From the NCBI GenBank assembly GCA_959606705.1, contig CAUHLX010000073.1, positions 1 to 10,051 on the forward strand: 10,051 bases of DNA, read 5' to 3'. Below are positions 1 to 5,877 of the stretch, piece by piece (positions within the stretch are counted from its first letter, which is position 1; each line of letters opens with the position of its first letter). The notes under the pieces are model-generated. The model saw only the letters and a program-made list of their open reading frames with translations, had not been told where the DNA came from and did not search any database. The position numbers and the translations under genes are program-made. Origin of the DNA: an uncultured Bacillota bacterium. GTDB taxonomy: Bacteria; Bacillota; Clostridia; Peptostreptococcales; Anaerovoracaceae.

Positions 1-419
1 AAGAGGACATTAAGCAGGAATACAAAAGTGAGAAGGACCCCTACCGAGGCTACGTAAAGCTGGAGATGACCTCTCCGCAGGCGTTTTCCTTGGAACCGTC
101 GGGGATTACGCAGACCAAGGCTCCCATTGAAAAGGTCATGAGCTATCTCAATCGGATCATCGATTTGGCGGAGGAACAGGGCTATCGGCTGATCTTCCTG
201 AAAGCTCCTTCCAATCCGGCTCCGGAGGATCAGATGCTCTATAACGCGGCGTTTGAGCTGGCCGGACAGCGAGGGGTGGAATGGCTGGACTGCAATCAGT
301 TCTACCAAGAGATCGGAATCGATCCTCAAACGGATTTTTACGACGGACACCATCTCAATGAATCCGGCGTGGCGAAGCTGACGCCGTTCCTGGCACAAAA
401 GCTTTGGCCGGAAGAATGA
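1..419 (+). CDS. SGNH/GDSL-type hydrolase, C-terminal fragment (5' end outside window)
   Basis: The reading frame is open from the window edge (first full codon at base 3) to the TGA at 417-419, giving about 138 residues of a larger protein. The internal ATG at 66 is unlikely to be the real start because the frame continues upstream without a stop. The best clue is the segment FYDGHHLNESGV near the C-terminus, which resembles block V of SGNH hydrolases, where Asp and His of the catalytic triad sit three residues apart (here Asp at 342-344, His at 351-353). The earlier segment RLIFLKAPSNP looks like a core strand followed by the loop usual in this fold. In Firmicutes such proteins often pair with MBOAT-type O-acyltransferases and modify surface polysaccharides, which would fit the next gene. 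The nucleophile Ser and oxyanion-hole blocks lie outside the window, so activity and substrate cannot be judged. Confidence 0.7.
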   Translation, partial: EDIKQEYKSEKDPYRGYVKLEMTSPQAFSLEPSGITQTKAPIEKVMSYLNRIIDLAEEQGYRLIFLKAPSNPAPEDQMLYNAAFELAGQRGVEWLDCNQFYQEIGIDPQTDFYDGHHLNESGVAKLTPFLAQKLWPEE

Positions 420-432
420 AACGGTTGAATCG

Positions 433-492
433 ACGGTCCGGGCGACGCCGCCAAGGGGAGGGGAAGCCTCGGGAAGATCGGCGGCGGACCGT
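433..492 (+). other. GC-rich inverted repeat in the gap before the dehydratase gene
   Basis: The gap at 420-568 has no convincing gene. Within it, ACGGTCC (433-439) can pair with GGACCGT (486-492), and CGCCGCC (446-452) can pair with GGCGGCG (480-486). The two stems share G486 and leave an unpaired segment on the 5' side. The RNA could fold into a long hairpin with a purine-rich loop. No run of T follows it, so it is not an intrinsic terminator of the ordinary kind. It may be a leader structure, a Rho-dependent or processing element, or chance pairing in GC-rich DNA. Confidence 0.3.
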
Positions 493-568
493 GGGAAACA
501 GGGGCTGCGGAACGGGGACTCAACTTGCAAATGAAGAATAACTATAGTAAACTGAGTTTGGAAAAGAA

Positions 569-2584
569 ATGAAAAACACAGAAGAAAAGAGGATCGGAAT
601 GGTCAAGTATTCCAGAGTCGCAATTCTGCTGGTGGCGGATGCCATCTGTGTGAATTTGTCTTATATTATTGCGCTTCTGGCGCGGTTTGAATTTGATGTG
701 AAATCCGCGGGGTTCTGGTCGTATTTCGAGGATTATGTAAATGGAATCCTCTGGATTACGTTGATTCAACTGGCGGTATTCTGGCTCTTCGGACTGTACA
801 ACAGCTTGTGGAAATACGCGGGGGTGGAGGAGCTGGTAAAGGTGGCGCTGGCTTCGGCGACGGGCTCGTTGGCGATCATCGTATATTTGGAGTTCACCCA
901 GCAGGCGTTCCCCAGAAGCACTTATATTTTCGAGCCTTGTCTGAGCATGCTGCTCATCGGCGGGGTCCGGCTGTCTTATCGATTCTTCCGGGATTTAAAA
1001 ACACCGGGAAATTTCAACAGCTACGTGCTGCGAAAGACAGGCAAGCACGCACCTCTCGAGGGGGATGACGCCACGAAGGTGATGCTGGTGGGGGCAGGAG
1101 ACGCCGGGGCCAGTATTATCAAGGAGGTGCGTCAGCATCCGGAGTACGGCCGCAAGGTGGTGGTGGCGGTGGATGACAACCCGGACAAGAGAAATCAGAG
1201 GATCGCGGGAGTGAAGATCGCCGGCGGACGGGCGGACATCAAGCGCTTGGCCAGAAAGTACGGGGTGGACGAAATCATCATCGCCATTCCCTCGGCCAAA
1301 CGCAAGGAGTCTCAGGAGATCGTCAACGAATGCAACAAGACCCGCTGCAAGCTGAAGATGCTGCCGGGACTCAGTGATTTGATCAACGATAAGGTGAGCA
1401 TCAGCAAGCTGAGAGACGTAGATATCGAGGATCTGCTGGGCAGAGACCCGGTCCAGGTCAACCTGCGGGAAATCAGCGGCTATATTGAAAATAAGATCGT
1501 CATGGTAACGGGCGGCGGCGGCTCCATCGGTTCGGAGCTCTGCCGGCAGATTGCCAAGTTCCGACCCCGGAAGCTGATCGCGGTGGACATTTACGAAAAC
1601 ACCGTGTTTGAGCTGAAAAATGAAATGAAGCGGAGCTATCCTCTGCTGGAGTTTGAGACCGCGATTGCCTCCGTGCGGGATCGCCGGCGGATGGAAGAAG
1701 TATTTGTCAAGTATAAGCCCCACGTGATTTTCCACGCGGCGGCGCATAAGCATGTCCCGCTGATGGAGGAGAATCCGAAGGAGGCGCTGATCAACAATAT
1801 ACTGGGGACGAAAAACATGGTGGATCTGGCGGATGCTTACGCCGTAGAGAAATTCGTGTTGATTTCCACGGACAAGGCAGTCAATCCCACCAATGTCATG
1901 GGCGCTACCAAGCGGGTCTGTGAAATGATCCTGCAGGAGAAAAGCACTCATTCCCGAACCAGTTATTCGGCCGTGCGTTTCGGCAACGTGCTGGGCAGCA
2001 ACGGCAGTGTCATCCCCATTTTCCGAAAGCAGATCGCCCAAGGCGGTCCGGTTACGGTAACCCACCGGGAGATCACCCGCTATTTTATGACGATTCCCGA
2101 GGCGGTCCAGCTGGTGATCCAGGCGGGGGCCATGGCCGAGGGGGGAGAAATTTTCATTCTGGACATGGGCAATCCGGTGAAGATCATGGATCTGGCGGAG
2201 AACGTGATCCGGCTTTCCGGTTATGTGCCTTATGTGGATATCGATATCAAGATCACCGGTCTGCGTCCCGGGGAAAAGCTCTATGAGGAGCTGCTGCTGG
2301 ACGAAGAAGGCATTAAAAAGACCACTCACAATAAAATATATGTGGGGCATCCCGTTCCGCCGCCGGAAGAGCTGTCCCGGCTGCTGGCCTGCACGGACGG
2401 ACCCGGTGTGGAGGACAGCATCATGGAAGTGGCCTCGGGGACGGATGAAGACGCCAGAACCTGGCTGCATCACATGGTTCCCACCTACCATGAGAATGGA
2501 AAGGACGAAAGGGAAACGGAAGAGAGCGGGAACGGAGCAGTTGAGAAAGCGGGGAATGAGGAATGCGTGAACGAGAAGGATTGA
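569..2584 (+). CDS. Membrane-bound nucleotide-sugar 4,6-dehydratase, CapD/FlaA1/PglF/WbpM family
   Basis: The 671-residue length fits the long membrane-anchored branch of this family, which converts UDP-GlcNAc (or a related UDP-HexNAc) to the 4-keto-6-deoxy sugar, an early step toward surface polysaccharide or protein glycans. About four hydrophobic segments lie at residues 16-39, 60-80, 91-107 and 122-137. A first Rossmann-like domain starts with VMLVGAGDAG (171-180). The catalytic short-chain dehydrogenase domain starts with VTGGGGSIG (313-321), followed by HAAAHKHVPLME (389-400) and STDKAVNP (433-440). The usual Tyr-x3-Lys pair is replaced by Met444-x3-Lys448 (MGATK), as is known for the large WbpM/PglF-type enzymes. 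GLRPGEKLYEELL (564-576) is a further family hallmark. The last 30 or so residues are hydrophilic and poorly conserved in appearance, and their codons overlap the next gene. The start at ATG 569 has a modest GGAAAAG site just upstream. The sugar made cannot be told from sequence alone. Confidence 0.92.
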   Translation: MKNTEEKRIGMVKYSRVAILLVADAICVNLSYIIALLARFEFDVKSAGFWSYFEDYVNGILWITLIQLAVFWLFGLYNSLWKYAGVEELVKVALASATGSLAIIVYLEFTQQAFPRSTYIFEPCLSMLLIGGVRLSYRFFRDLKTPGNFNSYVLRKTGKHAPLEGDDATKVMLVGAGDAGASIIKEVRQHPEYGRKVVVAVDDNPDKRNQRIAGVKIAGGRADIKRLARKYGVDEIIIAIPSAKRKESQEIVNECNKTRCKLKMLPGLSDLINDKVSISKLRDVDIEDLLGRDPVQVNLREISGYIENKIVMVTGGGGSIGSELCRQIAKFRPRKLIAVDIYENTVFELKNEMKRSYPLLEFETAIASVRDRRRMEEVFVKYKPHVIFHAAAHKHVPLMEENPKEALINNILGTKNMVDLADAYAVEKFVLISTDKAVNPTNVMGATKRVCEMILQEKSTHSRTSYSAVRFGNVLGSNGSVIPIFRKQIAQGGPVTVTHREITRYFMTIPEAVQLVIQAGAMAEGGEIFILDMGNPVKIMDLAENVIRLSGYVPYVDIDIKITGLRPGEKLYEELLLDEEGIKKTTHNKIYVGHPVPPPEELSRLLACTDGPGVEDSIMEVASGTDEDARTWLHHMVPTYHENGKDERETEESGNGAVEKAGNEECVNEKD

Positions 2585-3828
2585 AGCTGGATTTGACCAG
2601 AGCCGGAATGGGGAGAACCGGAGCCGTGGGCGGAGAGGAACGCTTGGCGGAGGCCGAACGAAAGCTGGCGGAAGGAAAAGAAGGCTGCACCGGATGGGTG
2701 AAGCTGCCACAAGAATACGATTCTGCGGAACTGGAACGGATTTTAGAGACGGCGGAGGAAATTCGCGGCAAGTGCCAGGCTTTTGTGGTCATCGGTATCG
2801 GAGGGTCTTATTTGGGAGCCCGGGCCTGCGTGGAGCTGCTGTCTCACAGCTTTCGAGGGGAGACGGAAGATGTTCCGCGGATTTATTTCGCCGGTCAGAA
2901 TATCAGCGGCACCTATCATGCGGAGCTGCTGGAGGTTTTGAAGGACAAGGAGACCTGCCTCTGTGTGATCTCCAAATCGGGAACGACGACGGAGCCCAGC
3001 ATCGCGTTTGCTCTTTTGAAGGACGCCATGGTGAAAAAGTATGGCGAAAAAGAAGCGGCGAAACGGATTTACGCCATCACCGACGGAAAAAAGGGCGTGC
3101 TGCGGGAGGAAACGGAACGAGAGGGTTATGTGAGCTTTGTGGTACCGGACGACATCGGAGGCCGTTATTCCGTTTTGACGGCGGTGGGGCTGCTGCCCAT
3201 CGCGGTGGCGGGAATCGACGTGAAGGAAATGCTGCGGGGAGCGGCGGACTTCGCGGGAGATCACGAGGGGCACGATTTGTGCCGCGCCTATGCGTCCGCC
3301 AGAGTGGCGTTATATGAATGTGGAAAATCCATCGAGATATACGAAGCTTATGAGCCGAAGCTCCAATTCTTCACGGAATGGCTGAAGCAGCTGTTTGGCG
3401 AGAGTGAGGGAAAGGGCGGAAAAGGATTGTTTCCGGCGGCCTTGCAGTTTTCCGGAGATCTTCACTCCATGGGCCAGTTTTTGCAGCAGGGAAGCCAGAT
3501 CTTCTTTGAAACCGTGCTGAATGTGGTGAACCCGGAAAAGGATCTGACGGTTCCCGAAAGCGCCGGAGCGCTTTTGGCGGGGAAACGGATGAACGAGGTG
3601 AATCAGGCGGCGGTACGGGGGGTTATGGCGGCTCACGAGCAGGCGGGAATTCCCATGATTGAAATCGATATTCCCAGTGTTACGGCCTATGATTTCGGAC
3701 GGCTGGTCTATTTCTTCGAACGGGCCTGCGCTCTGAGCGGATATATGATCGGGGTCAATCCCTTCGATCAGCCGGGAGTGGAAAGCTACAAGAATGAAAT
3801 GCGGAACTGTCTCCGGACCATGAAATAG
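2563..3828 (+). CDS. pgi: Glucose-6-phosphate isomerase
   Basis: This cytoplasmic enzyme interconverts glucose-6-phosphate and fructose-6-phosphate in glycolysis and gluconeogenesis. Visible hallmarks are VVIGIGGSYLGARA (75-88), the phosphate-binding loop SKSGTTTEP (137-145), the first isomerase signature around DDIGGRYSVLTAVG (196-209), DLHSMGQ with the ring-opening His (299-305), and the second signature NPFDQPGVESYK (399-410), whose Lys is the conserved catalytic one. The 421 residues are somewhat fewer than the roughly 450 of Bacillus-type enzymes. By memory most of the shortfall lies at the C-terminus, which ends soon after the second signature. ATG 2563 was chosen because CGGGGA lies about seven bases upstream; an in-frame TTG at 2581 is possible but its purine-rich site directly abuts it. 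The gene overlaps the dehydratase by 22 bases, which suggests translational coupling and a shared transcript. Confidence 0.95.
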   Translation: MREREGLKLDLTRAGMGRTGAVGGEERLAEAERKLAEGKEGCTGWVKLPQEYDSAELERILETAEEIRGKCQAFVVIGIGGSYLGARACVELLSHSFRGETEDVPRIYFAGQNISGTYHAELLEVLKDKETCLCVISKSGTTTEPSIAFALLKDAMVKKYGEKEAAKRIYAITDGKKGVLREETEREGYVSFVVPDDIGGRYSVLTAVGLLPIAVAGIDVKEMLRGAADFAGDHEGHDLCRAYASARVALYECGKSIEIYEAYEPKLQFFTEWLKQLFGESEGKGGKGLFPAALQFSGDLHSMGQFLQQGSQIFFETVLNVVNPEKDLTVPESAGALLAGKRMNEVNQAAVRGVMAAHEQAGIPMIEIDIPSVTAYDFGRLVYFFERACALSGYMIGVNPFDQPGVESYKNEMRNCLRTMK

Positions 3829-3840
3829 CGTGGACCGGAG
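3811..3840 (+). other. Inverted repeat across the pgi stop codon
   Basis: CTCCGGACCA (3811-3820) and TGGACCGGAG (3831-3840) can form a hairpin with six plus three base pairs around an A-A mismatch and a ten-base loop that contains the TAG stop. The bases after it are TGGTACATAAAAAAGG, with no T-run, so it is not a standard intrinsic terminator on the + strand. It could slow ribosomes or nucleases at the end of pgi, or be chance. The gap from pgi to crt is only 72 bases, so read-through into crt remains possible. Confidence 0.3.
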
Positions 3841-3869
3841 TGGTACATAAAAAAGGTTTTACTGCAAGC

Positions 3870-3892
3870 AGGAGGATAAATTTTGAAGGAGG
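3870..3892 (+). promoter_or_regulatory. Twin Shine-Dalgarno sites before crt
   Basis: Two AGGAGG sequences are present, at 3870-3875 and 3887-3892. The second lies eight bases before ATG 3901, an ideal distance, and sets the crt start. The first lies seven bases before an in-frame TTG (3883), which would add six residues (MKEEEN). Alignment in memory with clostridial Crt favours the ATG start. The first site may serve as a standby or alternative initiation site. Confidence 0.6.
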
Positions 3893-3900
3893 AAGAAAAC

Positions 3901-4674
3901 ATGAGTGTTGTATTGCTTGAAAAGAAAGACGCGGTGGCGGTCATCAAGATCAATCGCCCGGAGGCGCTGAACTCTCTCAACGGAGAGGTGCTGCAGGGGA
4001 TTTCCGACGCGGTGGATGCGGCGGCTGCGGATGACGAGGTGAGAGTCCTGGTCTTTACCGGCGAAGGCAAAGCGTTTGTAGCAGGGGCGGACATCGCGGC
4101 CATGAGCGTGATGAATGAGGCTCAGGGTCTGGAATTCGGCAAGCTTGGTTCCGCGGTGTTCCGCAAGATCGAGATGCTGGAGAAGCCGTCCATCGCGGCG
4201 GTGAACGGCTTCGCACTGGGCGGCGGCTGCGAGTTGGCCATGGCTTGTGACATCCGCATCGCCAGCGAGAAGGCCAGGTTCGGACAGCCGGAAGTGGGCC
4301 TGGGCATTACCGCCGGTTACAGCGGCACCCAGAGACTTCCCAGAATCGTAGGCAAGGGCGTGGCCATGGAGCTGCTGCTCACCGGTGGACAGATTAAGGC
4401 CGATGAGGCGCTGCGCATCGGTCTGGTCAACAAGGTGGTGGCTCCGGAAGCGCTGATGGACGAGGTGCTGGAGCTGGCCGCTCGCATTGTGAAGAATGCT
4501 CCGGTGGCGGTGAAGTATACCGCCATTGCCGTGAAGAAGGGGCTGGAAGCTCCTATGGACGAGGCGATCGCCATCGAGAACGAACTGTTTTCCAAGTGCT
4601 TTGCCACCGCGGATCAGAAGGAAGGAATGAAGGCTTTCCTGGAGAAGAGAGCGGCGGAATTTATGGGGAAATAA
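3901..4674 (+). CDS. crt: 3-hydroxybutyryl-CoA dehydratase (crotonase)
   Basis: This enoyl-CoA hydratase family enzyme removes water from 3-hydroxybutyryl-CoA to give crotonyl-CoA in the butyrate pathway, in the cytoplasm. The 257 residues from ATG 3901 match the usual length of about 260. Oxyanion-hole and substrate-loop elements are visible in AFVAGADIAAM (58-68) and NGFALGGGCELAMACDIRIA (102-121). The two catalytic Glu residues are both present: Glu111 in GGGCE and Glu131 in FGQPEVGLG. GTQRLPR (142-148) and ADEALRIGLVNKVV (167-180) are also typical. The similarity to Clostridium Crt over the whole length is strong enough to prefer this over a general fatty-acid hydratase, though the two cannot be separated with certainty without the rest of the pathway. 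hbd, the preceding step, lies downstream. No bcd or etf genes intervene. No terminator and no convincing promoter is seen just upstream. Confidence 0.9.
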   Translation: MSVVLLEKKDAVAVIKINRPEALNSLNGEVLQGISDAVDAAAADDEVRVLVFTGEGKAFVAGADIAAMSVMNEAQGLEFGKLGSAVFRKIEMLEKPSIAAVNGFALGGGCELAMACDIRIASEKARFGQPEVGLGITAGYSGTQRLPRIVGKGVAMELLLTGGQIKADEALRIGLVNKVVAPEALMDEVLELAARIVKNAPVAVKYTAIAVKKGLEAPMDEAIAIENELFSKCFATADQKEGMKAFLEKRAAEFMGK

Positions 4675-4747
4675 GCGGAACAGCTGTTTTCCTGTGAGGG
4701 TTAGGCGGAGAAAGAGAAAATTTTTCGAGAAAGTTTCCATTTTCCCC

Positions 4748-4790
4748 TTGCACTTTCGTTTGTTTTAGATTACATTATAGGTATAGCGTA
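4748..4790 (+). promoter_or_regulatory. Probable promoter region of hbd
   Basis: The 172-base gap between crt and hbd turns AT-rich after 4740. TTGCAC (4748-4753) and TACATT (4771-4776) are 17 bases apart and could be a -35/-10 pair. A second option is TTGTTT (4760-4765) with TATAGC (4782-4787), spaced 16. Either choice puts the start of transcription right before or inside the Rex-like palindrome at 4791-4808. The exact boxes are uncertain, but a promoter here is likely because hbd has an independent leader and terminator. Confidence 0.5.
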
Positions 4791-4808
4791 TTGTTAAAAA
4801 ATAAACAA
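4791..4808. promoter_or_regulatory. Rex-like redox operator upstream of hbd
   Basis: The 18-base sequence TTGTTAAAAAATAAACAA matches the Rex operator form known in clostridia, TTGTTAA-N4-TTAACAA, at 13 of the 14 defined positions (only base 4803 differs). Rex binds such sites when NADH is low and represses fermentation genes; the butyrate genes, including hbd, are classic targets in Clostridium. The site lies at or just after the predicted transcription start, where a bound repressor would block initiation. A further half-site TTAACAG follows at 4809-4815. The rex gene itself is not in this window. Consensus taken from memory, not from a search. Confidence 0.65.
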
Positions 4809-4846
4809 TTAACAGTCTTGCAAAGTTTTTTAGGAGGATTGAAACA

Positions 4847-5698
4847 ATGAAAAAGGTAGGCGTATTAGGCACAGGCACCATGGGTGCGGGCATCATTCAG
4901 GTTCTGGCTCAGAATGGTTACGAAGTTGTTCTGAGAGCGAGACGTCAGACGTCCGTTGACGGCGGCATTGCCAAGGTTACCAAAAATCTGGATAAAATGA
5001 TTGCCAAAGAAAAAATTACCGCGGAAGATAAGGAAGCCATTTTGGCTCGCGTTCACGGTTCCACCGATATCAGCATCGTTGCTGACGCGGATCTGATCAT
5101 CGAAGCGGCCACCGAGGATCTGCAGGCGAAGAAAGAACTGTTCGCCGAGCTGGATAAGCTCTGCAAGCCGGAGACCATTCTGGCCACCAACACGTCGTCC
5201 CTGTCCATCACGGAAATCGCTTCCGCTACCGGCAGACCGGACAAAGTGATCGGCATGCACTTCTTCAACCCGGTTCCCGCGATGAAGCTGGTTGAGGTAA
5301 TCAAAGGCATCGCTACCTCTGAAGAGACCAAGAGCACGATCGTAGAGCTGTCCCAGAAGCTGGGCAAGACTCCGGTCGAAGTAGAAGAAGCTCCCGGATT
5401 TGTCGTAAACCGTATCCTGATCCCGATGATCAACGAAGCTGCCGGCATCCTGTATGATGGCGTTGCTTCCGCCGAGGATATCGATACCGCGATGAAGCTG
5501 GGCGCAAATCATCCCATGGGCCCCCTCGCTCTGGGCGATTTGATCGGTCTGGACGTTTGCTTGGCCATCATGGACGTTCTGTACACCGAATATGGCGATC
5601 CCAAGTACAGAGCGCACATCCTGCTGAAGAAGATGGTTCGCGCCGGAAAACTGGGTCAGAAGACCGGTGAAGGCTTCTTCAAATATGAAAAAAGATAA
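4847..5698 (+). CDS. hbd: 3-hydroxybutyryl-CoA dehydrogenase
   Basis: This enzyme reduces acetoacetyl-CoA to (S)-3-hydroxybutyryl-CoA, the step before Crt. The 283 residues align without obvious gaps to clostridial Hbd. The N-terminal dinucleotide fold shows VGVLGTGTMGAGI (4-16). The catalytic residues known from the C. butyricum enzyme fall at the same numbers: Ser117 in TNTSSLS, His138 in GMHFFNP and Asn188 in GFVVNRILIPMINEA. The C-terminal domain has NHPMGPLALGDLIGLD (221-236) and ends in GFFKYEKR. One oddity is that the acidic residue that normally closes the second beta strand (Asp31) is Ala here, followed by Arg32-Arg33, a pattern more like NADP(H)-binding folds. An AGGAGG site (4832-4837) sits nine bases before ATG 4847. 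Codon choice, with many GTT, GCT and AGA, differs from the flanking genes and suggests high expression. A Rex-like operator precedes it and a terminator follows. Confidence 0.95.
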   Translation: MKKVGVLGTGTMGAGIIQVLAQNGYEVVLRARRQTSVDGGIAKVTKNLDKMIAKEKITAEDKEAILARVHGSTDISIVADADLIIEAATEDLQAKKELFAELDKLCKPETILATNTSSLSITEIASATGRPDKVIGMHFFNPVPAMKLVEVIKGIATSEETKSTIVELSQKLGKTPVEVEEAPGFVVNRILIPMINEAAGILYDGVASAEDIDTAMKLGANHPMGPLALGDLIGLDVCLAIMDVLYTEYGDPKYRAHILLKKMVRAGKLGQKTGEGFFKYEKR

Positions 5699-5730
5699 GT
5701 AAAAGCAAAGTCTGAAAAGATTGATGCGAG

Positions 5731-5781
5731 GGCTGTCTCAAAACGGAACGGAGGTTCCGCGGAGGGACAGCCTTTCTTTTT
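5731..5781 (+). terminator. Branched Rho-independent terminator after hbd
   Basis: GGCTGTC (5731-5737) pairs with GACAGCC (5766-5772), enclosing an inner hairpin CGGAAC (5744-5749) with GTTCCG (5754-5759) around a GGAG loop. The T-rich run TTTCTTTTT (5773-5781) follows directly. It ends the hbd transcript 33 bases after its stop codon. Confidence 0.85.
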
Positions 5782-5783
5782 GT

Positions 5784-5811
5784 TTGCTTTTCGCGAAATT
5801 TGTCATATAAT
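5784..5811 (+). promoter_or_regulatory. Promoter of the first LCP gene
   Basis: A perfect TATAAT (5806-5811) lies directly after the hbd terminator. A weak -35 candidate, TTGCTT (5784-5789), is 16 bases upstream. Transcription would begin near 5818, giving a leader of about 60 bases to the preferred TTG start at 5878, or about 18 bases to ATG 5836. Confidence 0.65.
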
Positions 5812-5877
5812 AGTGGTTGTTATATTAAAACGAGCATGCGAAAAATCAAATCGCTGAAACGGATTGGGGAGAAGAAT

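Noticed and set aside
995..2710. Open frame of 571 codons on the - strand
   Set aside because: It lies opposite the well-supported dehydratase gene, shows no recognisable domain, and is rich in His, Arg and Leu as expected for an antisense shadow of GC-biased codons.
4714..4746. Possible hairpin terminator after crt (GAAAAT with ATTTTC)
   Set aside because: The stem is short and AT-only with a long loop and is followed by CCCC, not a T-run, so I do not call a terminator here.
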